Positions 52,512-63,981 of a stretch of 64,000 nucleotides of DNA are shown here, in pieces. The position numbers and the translations under genes were made by a program. Source of the DNA: Cavia porcellus (Eukaryota > Chordata > Mammalia > Rodentia > Caviidae); contig NW_026947514.1 of the NCBI RefSeq assembly GCF_034190915.1, forward strand, positions 2,377,701 to 2,441,700, in the 5' to 3' direction. Under the pieces are notes generated by a model that did no database searches, was not told the DNA's origin, and saw only the letters and a program-made list of their open reading frames with translations. Each line of letters starts with the position of its first letter. Position 1 is the first letter of the stretch.

Positions 52512-53180
52512 GCCCTGCTGGAAGGAACGACTGGGATATGTGCTCAGTACTTTACTTTCATTCCCTCTGATAATATATTTTCGAGGATTTTTTTGTTAAC
52601 ATAAGTCTGTATGGCATGATAACTGCTTAAGGGGAAGATAAGATTTCTTTCTACTTTTAATGATACTGTGATACTTTAGGCACTAAAGCAAAGCTAGCAA
52701 TGCTTTTTCTAGTTTCACTTTGGTTTATTTTAACAGGTTGAGATGTTTGTGGTAAGATGTAACTTACTGTTAACTTTGTGAAGTCTAAAGTGTTTAGTTA
52801 TCAAGCCAGATCTCTCAGTAGACCAAATCTTTTGTCTGAATTGTTGAAATAGGCTGATGTTTAAAGGAATATTTGTTACAATAGCTTGAGTTTTCATCTT
52901 GTAGGATCTACTTTTTTTTAAAACTTTCCCCTGTAGTTTCAAATCTGCATGTCCTAGGTTTCTAGAAATAAGTACGTGAAACAACGTGATGGCAGAAACT
53001 GCACGGGGCTTGTTTTCCAAAGAAAAAGTTGTTTAGGAATAAGCTAGGTATACTGCATTGCTTTGAAAAATAATTTGGAAAAAGGCCTGTGAATGGAAAT
53101 GGAGTGCCCAGGTCACATTCTCCTTTAAGAGGTAACAAATACAGATAAGTTTAAAAAAAAGTGTGAAGTGCTTTATTCTG
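52512..53180 (+). other. HSP90AA1: HSP90AA1 3' UTR (end approximate)
   Basis: Sequence after the TAA resembles the mammalian HSP90AA1 3' UTR as I recall it, through the block around 53130-53180 (AACAAATACAGATAAGTTTA). No canonical AATAAA was found close to a clear end; AATAAG occurs near 53038. The cleavage site is therefore unresolved. Confidence 0.6.
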
Positions 53181-53829
53181 GGGCAGTGGGAATGTTAGGG
53201 TAGTGGGCCAAATCTTGTCTGTCAGATTGATTTGGGGGGGGGTCACTTTTTTAAAGTTAAGATCTGTTTGTAGTTCAGGCTGTCCTTGAACTTGTGGCTG
53301 TCCTGTCTCGGCCTCGAGTGCCAGGAGTATAGGCCGGTAGGTGTGTGCTGCCTTTGGGCCTGGTGGGAAACGGGGGAGGGCTTTAAAGTGAAGGTGCAGG
53401 TTTGGGCATCAGACAATACAACACAGCCCCTGTGATTCACATGTCAGCTGTGCTTCCCCCCAGGGCCTCGTGGGGGTGAGGCCAGGACTCAGCCTTGGCC
53501 CAGTCTTCTGGTTTGGGGCCTTGCCAAGTGCGTGGCAGTGGGCTTGAGTGGTGCGTCTGTTCCCTAGGCCTCCCTAGGGTTGCGGAGATGGCAGTAGCTC
53601 TTCCTGTCTAATCCAGGATATGAACCCAAGGCCTCAGCTACGTTAGTCCTTGGCCTGCATTGAGCCAAGACAGTGCCCCAAGCGCCTGGTCACTCCAGTG
53701 GAGCCCATGGTTTTTTACTAAATGGTCATGTAGAGACCCTGGAAGGTGGGCAAGGTAATGAGTAGGGTTATAGGTTAGCGGGGACAGGAAACAGAGTGGT
53801 GGAGGGAGGCAGGGTCCCTGAGAAGATAA

Positions 53830-53970
53830 AGAGACACACACCAGTAGCCCCTAGCACTCAGGAGGCTGAGACAGGAGAATCACTGAGTTGGACACCAGCC
53901 CTCGGTTACGCTGAGCTCAAGGCCAACCTGAATGGCACACGGAGGCCTTGCCTCAAAAAGGATAGAAAAA
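53830..53970 (+). mobile_element. B1-type SINE downstream of HSP90AA1
   Basis: GAGGCTGAGACAGGAGAATC to GGCCTTGCCTCAAAAAG. Confidence 0.75.
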
Positions 53971-55489
53971 AAATCTGCTTAAATCAGCCTAACATTTAAC
54001 TTTGGAGTCCCTTTTCCCTGCTGTTTGTTGATTGGTTTACTGGGGATGTATGGTAGAAAAGGCGAAGTTTGGTTCCATCACATTTTAGAACTGCAAGTCA
54101 GGGCTAGTATACTTTTTCCTTGCGTGTATCAGGCTCCGATTGTGATCCTCCACAGTACAGAAACTCAACCAGCCAGGCATGGTAGGTAGCTCTAGCACTC
54201 AGGAGTTCAAGGCCAGCCTGAACTATGTAGTGAGGTCCTATCTTAAGAAGAAGATGGTGGCTCAGTGAACCTGGTTGGGACCATTGAAAAAGGCTGGTTA
54301 GGTGTGTGCAGGCTGCCCAGCCCAGGGGAGATGAGTGCACTGAGTGCACCTGGAATGGACCCCTAATTCGTCTGTCCCCCTGAGGTGACCTCTAGTTCAG
54401 GCTCTGCGTAGAACTGCATTCCTGCCTTCCCCTCTGGAGTGCAAGGAACTGCCCAGTGCCTGCTAGTTCTTTTTCTTGATTTAGGGTCTGGCTACTTAAC
54501 CCAGGCTGGCCTTGACTCTGCAGTGTTCCTCCTGCTTCAGCCTCCCCAGTGCTGAAATACAGGAGTGCACCTTTGTGCCTGGTCTTGCTCTCCAGTTGCA
54601 AGGCAAAGTCTTTTCCCTTGATCCCCAGGCTGCCCCAGGATTTGTAATCCTGTTTCAGCCTCCCAGTGTTGGGTGCAGGTGTTCACCACTAGGCCTGACC
54701 AGCTTCTATCAGGCATTACTGGAGCCTTCTGGAAACTTCATCTAAGCTTCAGTGCAGACCCTAAGGCCCACACACCCCAGGGCCCTGCCTAGAATGGGGG
54801 GTGATCTTGTTTGGCAGTGTTCACACTTGGTGTATGTGTAAGGTGTGAGCAGCTGGTATGTGCAGCCTGTGTCCCTCCCTCCCTGAGAGGTGGTGCCCAG
54901 GAGGCTGTGAATGCCTTCTGAGAACTGGCACTGGGGCTGCAGATGGTTTCTGTGCAGGACAGTGGCCTCCTCCCAGATGGAGTAGGGGTTCACATTGCTT
55001 CCAGCACACCCCAGGGCCCTAACCTGGCCCACACTGCAGAGCCGAAAATGGGCTGCCCAGAGAACCACTGTTTTCTTGTGAGTCAGATTATGAGCAAAAA
55101 CTAGTCAATTTAAAGATGGATAAACCAGGCCGGGTTGTACATACCTGTAATCCCAGCACTGAGGTAGGAGGATTGTGATTTTGAGACCTGAACCCAGGGC
55201 CTTTTGTACTGAGCTACACCCCCAGCCATCCTTTTTTGTTTTGTATTTTGAAACTGGTTTTACAAGCTTGTCCAAACTGTTGGAACTTGCAAATCCTGCC
55301 TCAGCCTCTCAGAGCACTGGGATTACCGCTTGCCCATGTGGGTTTCTGAGATTTGCACGAACTGGACCCCACTCTTGAGCAGCTCTCGCCCCACCCTTCC
55401 ACCTGTTCACTGTAGCCCACTCTGCCCCAGCAGCACCCCCACGGGGAGCCTCTGTGTGTGTGTGTTGCACTTGAGCTGGAGTTTTTGTT

Positions 55490-55622
55490 TCTGTGTCTGA
55501 GACAGGGTCTCACTGCAGTCCAGGCTGGCCTTGAGCTCGCTTTGTAGCCCAAGCTGGTCTTGAACTCTAGGATCCTCCTGCCTCAGCCTGCTGTGTGCTG
55601 GGATTATGGCCACACCCAGCTG
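55490..55622 (-). mobile_element. B1-type SINE, antisense
   Basis: TGAGACAGGGTCTCACTGCA, duplicated GGCTGGCCTTGAGCTC/AGCTGGTCTTGAACTC. Confidence 0.82.
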
Positions 55623-55741
55623 AGTGCCTGGGGCAGACATGCTCTACTGCCACCAGGTGAAAGTGCAGGGATACCCCCTGGGGGTACAGGGGTTGCCTCA
55701 AGGCTGCAACCAGTCCACTGCACGCTGGTTGCCAGGGGCTT

Positions 55742-55757
55742 CCTGTGATGTCACAGG
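55742..55757. promoter_or_regulatory. Palindromic CRE-like element
   Basis: CCTGTGATGTCACAGG: 7-bp inverted arms around TG, containing TGATGTCA, the deaminated form of the CRE TGACGTCA. It sits 75 bases before a GTGAGGTGAGTTT donor-like sequence in GC-rich DNA. Confidence 0.3.
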
Positions 55758-57779
55758 CCAGCTGGGGCCTCTGGCCCCTCCTCCGCTTAGCCACTTCAGG
55801 CAGCCACTTTGGGTGCAACATGGTGGGGTGAGGTGAGTTTTTGGGGTCAGTTCTGGGCCCTCTGCCACCCAGCTGAGGTGGACCCTGGACCTGGACCCCA
55901 TGGCTTTAGGCAAACAGGCTGTGGCCAAGTGGGGCCCAGCCAGCCCTGGGTCTCCTCCCAGGCTGAGTTGGCAGGGCCTGAACCCCATGGGGCATGCAGC
56001 CTCCAGGTACAGCCACTGTGTCCATCCCCCCCCCCCTCCATGGGCTGGGGACACTGCCTTGGCTGGGTTCTACTCTTCCCACAGGGGCTCTGGGGCAGGG
56101 GACATCTCTGTCCTCTTGCTGATGCCCACAGAGTCCCAGGATGACTGGGAACTTGGCTGAGGAATTAAGCAGGCTGTGAACTGCACAGGATTTTCCCAAA
56201 GTGTATAATTTCATCTGAAGCAGTTTCCTAGAAACTGAGCTGAGATACACCGGCTGGCCTTCCCAGGCCTTGCTGTGGACTCTGCTCTGAACTGTGCTGC
56301 TTTCCAGGTCGATGGGTTTGGATTGTTTTGGTTTAGTGTGTTAAGACAGGGTCTCACCATGTAGTCCAGTCAGCTCTTGAATGTACTTCAACCCTCCTGC
56401 CTCACAGGTGGGTGCCGTTGCACCTGACAGATGGGGTCCAGGCAGAACCTGGGCCTGCCAGGGCTCACACCTGGGGACACGGATGGTCCTCAGAGGGGTG
56501 TCCCCTCAGCCTATTAAGCTGCTTAAATGCCTCTAGGACAGCGACCCTGCCATTGCTGCCTGCGAATTAACCCATAGGGTGTCCTCCCCAGGATGGGGTT
56601 AATCCTTTCTGCCACTGTGGGCAAGCAGCTTAGCTAGCAGCAGCTGTCGGGGCACAGGGCTGTGCTGGGGGCCAGGCCAGGGCACTGTAGACCTAGTCCC
56701 TGCTGGGCCACACTGCAGGACTCTGCCAAAACCAAAAGGAGGTAAACCCACGAAGCACAGGGGTCACTGCAGCCCCTCCTGGGCCTCAGGGCACAAACCT
56801 GTCACTATAGCCTTGCCCAGCTGCCCTCCCTGGCACAGCGTCCTCTGCTCCCATCTACACTCCAGCTTGTCCTCAGTGTGGCCTGCAGCGCTTGTGCTGC
56901 TCTGGAAGTGGCCAAGACCCAGGCCTTGGGTGCACTAGGCACTTGGGTGCGCTGGCCCAGCCGCCACCTCTGCAGCACAGCCTCGGAGGAGGAGACAGGG
57001 TTCCACTGTATATCCTAAGATGATCTTGGACTCCGGGTGGTCCTCCTGCCTCAGCCTCCAAGTACGGGAATTGGGACACAACACCTGGCTTTATATTTTT
57101 CCTGTTTTGAGATGCTCCTGCTAAATTGCCCAGGTAGGCCTGGAACTTTGGAGCTTGGAATTGGAAGCAGAGGGAATGCAGAGCCGGGCTGCGCCTCTTC
57201 TGTCTCAGCAAGGCCATCTGGTTTTGTTGGACTTGCAGTGAGCGGAAGCCCAGCTTGAACTGCTGTGTAGGCCCTGACTTACACTTGCAAAACCCCCTTT
57301 TCCCTTTTCCTTCTGCTGAAGTTGGAGCCCGGGGCCTTGCGATTGCTAGGCTGGTGCTCTACCATTGCACCCCATCCCCAGCCTCCGTTAACCTTATTTT
57401 GAGACAGGATCTCAGTAGGTGTCCAGACTAGGCATGAGCTGGTAACTCTCCTGCCTCAGACTCTGTAACAGGAGTCTTGAGATCAGGTAATTAATCAAGG
57501 ACAGAAATGATTTCTTACCTAAACGTCATCCCAGCTCTCTGGAGGTTGAGCCAGGAGGATTGTGTCTAGGTAAGAAATTCAACTGGTTGTGGTGGTACAC
57601 ACTGAGGCAGGAGGATCACTGAGTTCAAGGCCAGCCTGAGCTGTATAATGAGACCCTGTCTCAAAATGAGAAGAAATTTCTGGACATGGTGGCACACACC
57701 TTTGATCATAACGTGGGATGCTGAGGCAGGAGGATCACAAGTTCAAGCCCAGGCCGATGGTGTAGTGAGACCCTTTGTT

Positions 57780-58112
57780 ATGGTTTGTGTGCTTGTGTGG
57801 TCATGGGGAGATGGGCTTTCAAAGGTGGCTGAAGCAGTGTTTGTGGTTGGTCTGTTTTCCAGCGCTGGGATGGGCGGAGCCAGCACGGTACAAGGAAGGG
57901 AAGGAGACTTTTGCCTTCTGTCCTTTTGCTCTTGTTGCTTGTGGCCCCCATGAGTGGCTGCCCCTTGGCAGCTGCCACGCCACGCTGCCTTGGAGCCAGC
58001 TGAGTATGGACTGAAGCCTCCAACCATGAGCTAAATAAACCTTTCCTGCCTTCATGTTGGGTGTCAGGTATTTTGACCCTGCAGTGAGAGAACAGTAACT
58101 AAGACACTCTTT
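57780..58112 (+). mobile_element. hAT-Charlie-like (URR1-type) fragment, second copy
   Basis: Shares GGACTGAAGCCTCCAACCAT, GAGCTAAATAAACCTTTCCT, TTGGGTGTCAGGTATTTTG and AACAGTAACTAAGACAC with the 36-kb copy. Confidence 0.5.
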
Positions 58113-58119
58113 CACAACT

Positions 58120-60140
58120 TAAAATTTGAAAAAAGTCAGAAAATCCAAAAATTCATCCCCAAGGACAGATCCAGCCACCCCTCAGAGCCTGGAGTCTGTC
58201 CCCTTCCTTCCTTCCTTCCTTCTCCTCTTCCTCCACTCCTCCTGCAAGCCCGCGGTGTTGGATCTGGGACCTCTGTGCTGAGCTGCATTCCTAGCCCTTT
58301 TAAAGATCTCAAGAAGTCACTCAGGCTGGGCTGGAATTTGGGATCCTCCTGCCTCAGCCTGTAGCTGTGTGCCACCACTCCGTTTGGTTGGGGGCAGGGC
58401 AGTCAGAGCTATGTACGTGGCTTTGGGGGCGCAGCTGTGGACAGAGCCCCAGATGACAGCAAAAATCAGTGGCAAGGGGCAGCAGGCAGTGCAGTAGAGG
58501 TCACTGTGAGTTCAGTAAGGGGTGTGTGTGTACACGCATGTGTGCAAGGGGTGTTGTAATGTGAGGAAGGTTTGGGGAAGTGACCTTTGAGACCACAGAT
58601 CCAGGTATAGTGGCGGCACCTGGGAGGCTGAGGCAGGAGAGCAGGTTTGAACCCAGGCCGGCAGTTAGCAAGGCCCTATCCCAAAATAATCCAAAATGGG
58701 CCAGGATCAGCCCTTGCTGGGCCCTGGTCCCCTGCAGGGTAGCGTCAGGTGAGTAGTGGCTCCCCAGGGTCAGTTTGTTCGAGGCAGCTGTGTGTCTCCC
58801 TCCGAGGATGAGATGTGTTGGGCTCCTGGCCCACCCCTAAGTCCTCTGGGGTGACAACCAGGTCCCTGCACATTGCATTTGTCTCTTAGGAGGCTGGTGG
58901 GGCCCTGAGGGTAGTGTGGTGGAGGAAGCAGGGTTTCCTGACTTGTAGCCTTCCTGACTCAGTTTCCCCCAGTGGCCAACATCTTCCTCTGCCGGGAACC
59001 TCCTCCTGGTTCTGATAAGGGCCCGGCGGCTGGCTCAAACAGTTTTTACAAGCCAGCTGCCCGCTGGTGCTGGCCTAGCATAATCCCAGCTCTGGGAGGC
59101 TGAGACAGGAGGCTCAGGGGCTCAGCCCAGCAGGGGACTTAGCAGGCAAGTGTCAGATTTCTGAAAGGGGGTTGGGGACAGAGCTCAGTGCGAAGGTCCC
59201 GGGCTCAGTTCCCAGTGCCACAAAGCGAAGGACAAACCCTGTGCCTGCTCCTCCTTGGGCTTTTCCCCTTCTGTTCTGTGGTGCTGGGGACGGAGCTCTC
59301 TGAGTTTCACCCTGGCATGGAGGCTGGGGCAGGAGCAGCCCGGTCCTGTGCAGGGGAGGGGAGGTTACCAGGGCCCCTGCTGGGCCAGCATCAATGGGAT
59401 TGGAATCCTGGAGACAGCACAAGCAGCCGGGGACCTGGAGCCCCTCAAGTGACAGCCAGAGCTGTGCTGAAGGTGCTGAGGAGCTGTGGCTGGCGGGTGG
59501 GGACATGAGCAACTGGTGAGGAGGGGAGGAGACTCTCTGCCCTCCTGCAGCTGGAGGGTCCTGCCCAGCACCGCAGGGGACCTCACAGCTCAGACAGGTG
59601 CACAGGACCACCTCCCCCATGCTGCTGTGAGCTCTTGTTGGAGTTAGTTAGGGTCTCCCCATGGAGCCCAGGCTGGCTGGGAAGGCGGATGCTCCTACCT
59701 CAGCCTCCTTCGTACTAAGACCACAGGGTGCGGCACTGTGCCCTGCCTGGAGTCAAGCTTTGCCTCTGCCTGCTTCCCAAACTCCTTGCCCCAGTTCAGT
59801 TGGGAGGAAAACGCTGTTCAAACCTGGTGAAAGGTGCCATGCAGACCTCGGAGGCCATCAGAAGAGTGTCCTGGACCTGTGCTCAGGTTATTGGTGCTAA
59901 GCACACCCCACACACGTGGGGGGATGTGGTGCTTTTCCCACAGGGCCTAGAACGCTTCTCACCAGAACCTGAGGGTGCCGGTGACATGAGACCCCAAGGA
60001 CTACTGTGGCCTCCAGCTCTCCCAGTGAGTGTGGGCGGGGCTCTGGGCTTCTGGGGTGTCCCTGGTATAGGGAGAGCCGAGTTTCTTGCTGCCCTGGGCA
60101 GGCCACTCCCTCTAGGATGAAATCCAAGTGTTAAAGACAG
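58120..60140. other. Repeat-rich GC-rich stretch, no gene supported
   Basis: Decayed ID and B1 pieces, for example 58620-58690 and 59085-59220. Splice-like signals occur but no linked coding exons were recognised. Confidence 0.45.
58203..58224. repeat. (CCTT)n short tract
   Basis: Five CCTT units in a pyrimidine-rich stretch beside an antisense SINE. Confidence 0.85.
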
Positions 60141-60425
60141 CAGTAGCAGGGAGTAGCAGCACAGGTCTGTAATCTCAGCACTCGGGAGGCTGAGGCAGGA
60201 GTGAGTCCAGGGCCAGCCTGGGCTCCATAGTGACAGCCTCTCTCCAAAGTCAAATTGCAAAACAGAACACAGGCTCGGGGTGTGCACAGGAGCAGTAGCT
60301 TCCAGATCCCCAGAGGGTTAGGTCTCAGGACTCTGGGGGCCGGGGGTCTCCAGGCTCCAAGGGGTGGGGCTCTGCCTAGAGCAAGGAGCTCCACTGCGGT
60401 TTTATTTCAACTCAAAACTCTTCTG

Positions 60426-60491
60426 GGGGCTGGGGATTTAGCTCAGGGCATGAGCACAAGGTCATGAGTTTGATCCTTGGCAACAAAAAAA
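60426..60491 (+). mobile_element. Short SINE with deleted anticodon arm
   Basis: GGGGATTTAGCTCAGGGCATGAGC joins directly to AAGGTCATGAGTTTGATCC. Confidence 0.8.
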
Positions 60492-60598
60492 CACCAAATT
60501 TTTCCCCTAAAAACCTTTGCAAAGTCCCTCGGTTGATTTGCTGAGATTTGGTCACAAATTCCCCAGGTGGTTCCACCAGGGCTCCAGTATTTTGGTTA

Positions 60599-60738
60599 GG
60601 TTATTTTATTTCATTTTACTTTATTTTATTGAGGCAAGGTCTCACTATGTAGCTCAGGCTGCCCTTGAACTCATAGTGACCTCCTGCCTCAGCCTTCTCA
60701 GTGCTGGGGTCACAGGCTCGCGCCACCACACTGGGTGG
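60599..60738 (-). mobile_element. B1-type SINE, antisense
   Basis: (TTTTAT)-rich tail then GAGGCAAGGTCTCACTATG; lies before the first exon of the unnamed gene. Confidence 0.82.
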
Positions 60739-60889
60739 GGGCCCTGGGTTTTGACAATGACCTTCTGTTGGCCTTTGCCACCATGATGAAGGCAGAAGGC
60801 TCCGGAAAGTCCTCTCCCCACGAAGGGCTCTGATGGCTTTGTCCCTCTATGCCTTTGCTTCTCTAGTGACACAAAGCCTGCACCCTGCC

Positions 60890-63158
60890 ATGGCCAGCCT
60901 GCGACACCACCGTGTGCCCTGCATCAGGGCAGCGCTCAGCACCACCTGGGCCGGGGCCACTGGTTTCAGGAAGCTGCGAAGGAACACGCATCGCCACCTC
61001 CAGGTACTCTGGTCACTCGCCCTGCCCTGGGCTAGGGGCAGCAGGGTTCTCTAGGTCTCGAGTCACCTAGCTCTGGCCCAGCCTTGAGGTTCCTCGCCTC
61101 TGGGCACTCACAGTAGGATTTGAGTGAAAGGCTGGGTGTCCCTAGTACTGCAAAGCAGACAGAAAAGAAAGCGCAATGTGGCTGCCACTGCTCCAGCCAG
61201 GCCTGGCCACGCCCAGCCCAGAGAAACTGGAGCAACCTGGGTAGACTGGAGGGCCATCTGGTTCTGCCAGAATCTGGGTTGGAACTGGAGCCAGGTGTCA
61301 GATGATGAGTCACCTTTATACCTCCCTGTGGTGGGGGACATGACGGGGTCACACTTGGCTGTAGGCTGCAGTGGGTGCCTGAGGGGTGGAGGGCAGCATC
61401 TCGTGCTCTCCCCACAGGTGGCTCGAAGGAGGGAGCTCATGGACCTGGCCGAAGCCATCTGGAGAGAGGTGGGTGGCGGAGGCCCAGCAGCTGCCTCTGC
61501 TCTTTGGGGGATGGTGGGAACCTGAGGTCCAGGCCAGCAGGGTCACCTGGGGCTGAGCCGTGGGGACAGCAGCCCTGGGATGCGGTGGGAGTTTGCCGTG
61601 TGGCTTTGGTGGCTTCTGAGGTTTTTCCCCCTCAATAATGGGTGGAACCTAGGGCCTTCACAATGGGCGACACCACAGTTTTCATCTTTGTTATAGCCGG
61701 GGTCTCATAAAGTCGATACATTGCCCAAGTCGGGCCCAAATTTAGGATCTTCCTGCCTCAGCCTCCTAGTGTATTGGGATTAGTGCTACAGAGGGGTAGG
61801 TTCTTCCCCAGCTCTGGCACAGGCCAGGCCTGGTGCATGCATGAGCCACATCTCAGCTTCATGTTATATTTAGAAGAAAGCATCCTTTTCTTTTTTAAAC
61901 AGGGTCTTGCTATGGAGGGTGCAGGTCAGGCCAGTCTCAGAGCATATTGGCCAGGCTGGGCTTGAATGAAGGACCTTTCTGCCTCAGCCTCTGGAGTGTT
62001 GGGATTACAAGTGTGCACTCCCACCCCTGGCTTGAATTTTCTTAACAGGAAAGAGTGGAGGAGCTTCGGGCACTGCATCTGCCAGCCCAGGTCACTGCCC
62101 TCCCTTGTGCCCCAAAGCGCAGCTCACTGCTAGGCCTGGAAGAAGGGATATGGAGGGATGCACCAGCCGCCCCGCCAAGTGGCAGGGGCTTCAGCTCTGC
62201 TTTTTTTTTTTTCTGTCATTTTCATTTTTATCGATACCAGGGATCGAACTCACGACCGCCTGCTTGCAAGGCAGGTGCTTATGCCGCTGAGCTAAATCCC
62301 CAGCCCCTTCAGCTCTGCTTTTAATTGCGATGGGATCTCGCTGAAATGTGAGCTGGCCTCAGACTCGCCATGTAGCCCAAGCTCAGGGGCTCCTCCTGCC
62401 TCAGCCTCACCGATGCTGGGATCACAGGTGTGCGCCAGCATGCCCAGTAATTTCCACTTTCTCAGGACACTTTCACCTGAGCAAGGGCCACTTGAAGGGA
62501 AGGGTGAGGGATGGGAGGAAAGCAGAAGTGGCATGGATGCCCTGGGCTCTCCAACACCCTCAGGTGAGGGGAAGAGGCGCTGGGGTGGCCCTGGCTCAGG
62601 GCAGTCTGGGGACAGTTCTGTCAGCTTGTTTCTGCACATTGGTTCTAACAGCTGGTGGCAAAAGAGTCACAGTGCTTTGTAGGGCAAGTTACACAGAATT
62701 TGCTATCAGAGATCCAGGGACATGGCCAGCGGCACGGCACCCACCTGGCAAGTATGAGGTCCTGAGTTTGATACCCAGTACCCTTGCAAGAAATCGCTGT
62801 CAGTGACAAGGCTATCAGTAACTTGTGTCCGCCACGGGAACTAAGGCGGCAACTCTCACCCCAGCTCTTAGATCCTGACGGTGACTCGAAGCGCCCCGCA
62901 CAGCACTCGGCCGCTCCGAAGGCTGGAACCCCCACCATGGCCGTGCCAGAAGTCAGCGACGTGGACATGCAGGCCGAGGGCGAGGAGCCCCCAGAGGCAG
63001 GCAGACATCTGTCCTGCAGAGCCCGGGGGCCGCGGCCACCACCCAGACTCGGGGGTGAGCGAGACAAGGGCCCCAAGCTCGCGCTTTCCAAGAGGAAACT
63101 GGAACTTTTACTTGTGGAGCCGGAAAAGCGTAAGAGAAAGAAGTCCTATGTGGCCTAG
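60890..63158 (+). CDS. Putative small spliced gene, product not recognised
   Basis: Four phase-0 exons join into 166 codons. 60867-61003 has an ATG at 60890 in a GCCATGG context after acceptor CTTTGCTTCTCTAG. 61418-61468 reads VARRRELMDLAEAIWRE. 62049-62090 reads ERVEELRALHLPAQ, and its GTCACT donor is weak. 62865-63163 ends with TAG at 63156. The protein is basic at the start, has a helical RRREL..EERVEELRAL stretch split over two exons, an acidic middle (DVDMQAEGEE) and a lysine/arginine-rich C-terminus (EKRKRKKSYVA) that looks like a nuclear-localisation signal. The frame is also open upstream of the ATG to the acceptor, so the true start could be in an earlier exon. I do not know the family. 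Support is splice-site quality and phase agreement only. Confidence 0.4.
62202..62307 (-). mobile_element. SINE inside intron of the unnamed gene, antisense
   Basis: TTCAGCTCTGC on both sides. Confidence 0.92.
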
Positions 63159-63680
63159 GCCAGGTGAGCAGCAGCTGGGGCTCACACCTGGGGGCTGGGA
63201 CAGCTGACTGACGCACACAGCCCTCAGGTCCCAAAGTAAGACCTTGCTGGAACACAACCAGCCCCGAGTACTGGAGATAGATGGGAAAGCCGGGCCGGGT
63301 CACCTCTCCGCACCTGGCTGGCCCACGAGCAGCTGAGCAGGGGCCAGGCCGGCTGTTGGGAGGCTGAGGCAGGAGGCACAGAAGTGGGAGCCCAGCCTGG
63401 GCAGTTTAGAGAGCCGTCTCCCCCTGGGGACAGGGCAAGGAGGTGCCCAGGCCCTGAGTCCTCCTAGTCTCAGACAGAGAGAGGCCGAGCCCTGTGGTAC
63501 ACACTCAGGAGGCTGAAGCGGGAGGATCAGGTTAAAGGTCAGCTAGGGCCACACAGCAAGGTCAAGGTCAGCGTGGAGCAGAGACCCTGTCTCAACCCCA
63601 AGAAACCCAGACCCAGACCCCGAACCCCCCACCCTGACCCCGGCCCCGCACCACTCCACTCCACTTCTGTTTCCACACAG

Positions 63681-63868
63681 GCCGCCCTAAACCGCTGAGC
63701 TGGGTACCCGCTGCAGGGCCCAGGGCTGCGTTCCGGGCCCCTCCCCACGGGCCTGCCTGACCTCGCCCCGCTGTCCCCGGCCAGCAGGTAGCTTCGAGAG
63801 CTGGTGCTGACACCATCGGGTCCCACCCCTGCCCAGCCAGCCTGAGCTGCTCCCAAATGCAATAAAGG
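63681..63868 (+). other. Putative terminal 3' UTR exon with poly(A) signal
   Basis: Acceptor CTGTTTCCACACAG at 63667-63680 can receive the GTGAGC donor at 63164, which lies just after the TAG of the unnamed gene. The exon ends with AATAAA at 63861-63866. A stop so close to the last junction is compatible with a normal mRNA. Confidence 0.4.
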
Positions 63869-63981
63869 GGCTGGGGATTTAGCTCAGCGGCATAAGCACC
63901 TGCCTTGCAAGCAGGCAGTCGTGAGTTCGATCCCTGGTACCGGTAAAAACGAAAAAGACAAAAAAAAAAAAAAAAAAAAAA
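63867..63981 (+). mobile_element. tRNA-Ala-type SINE at the 3' end of the unnamed gene
   Basis: Its first G directly follows the AATAAA at 63861-63866. Near-consensus body, A tail of about 20. Confidence 0.92.

Noticed and set aside
59660..59900. Possible upstream exon of the unnamed gene ending at CTCAG|GTTATT
   Set aside because: The donor is poor, the frame does not join the 60867 exon convincingly, and the surrounding sequence is SINE-derived.
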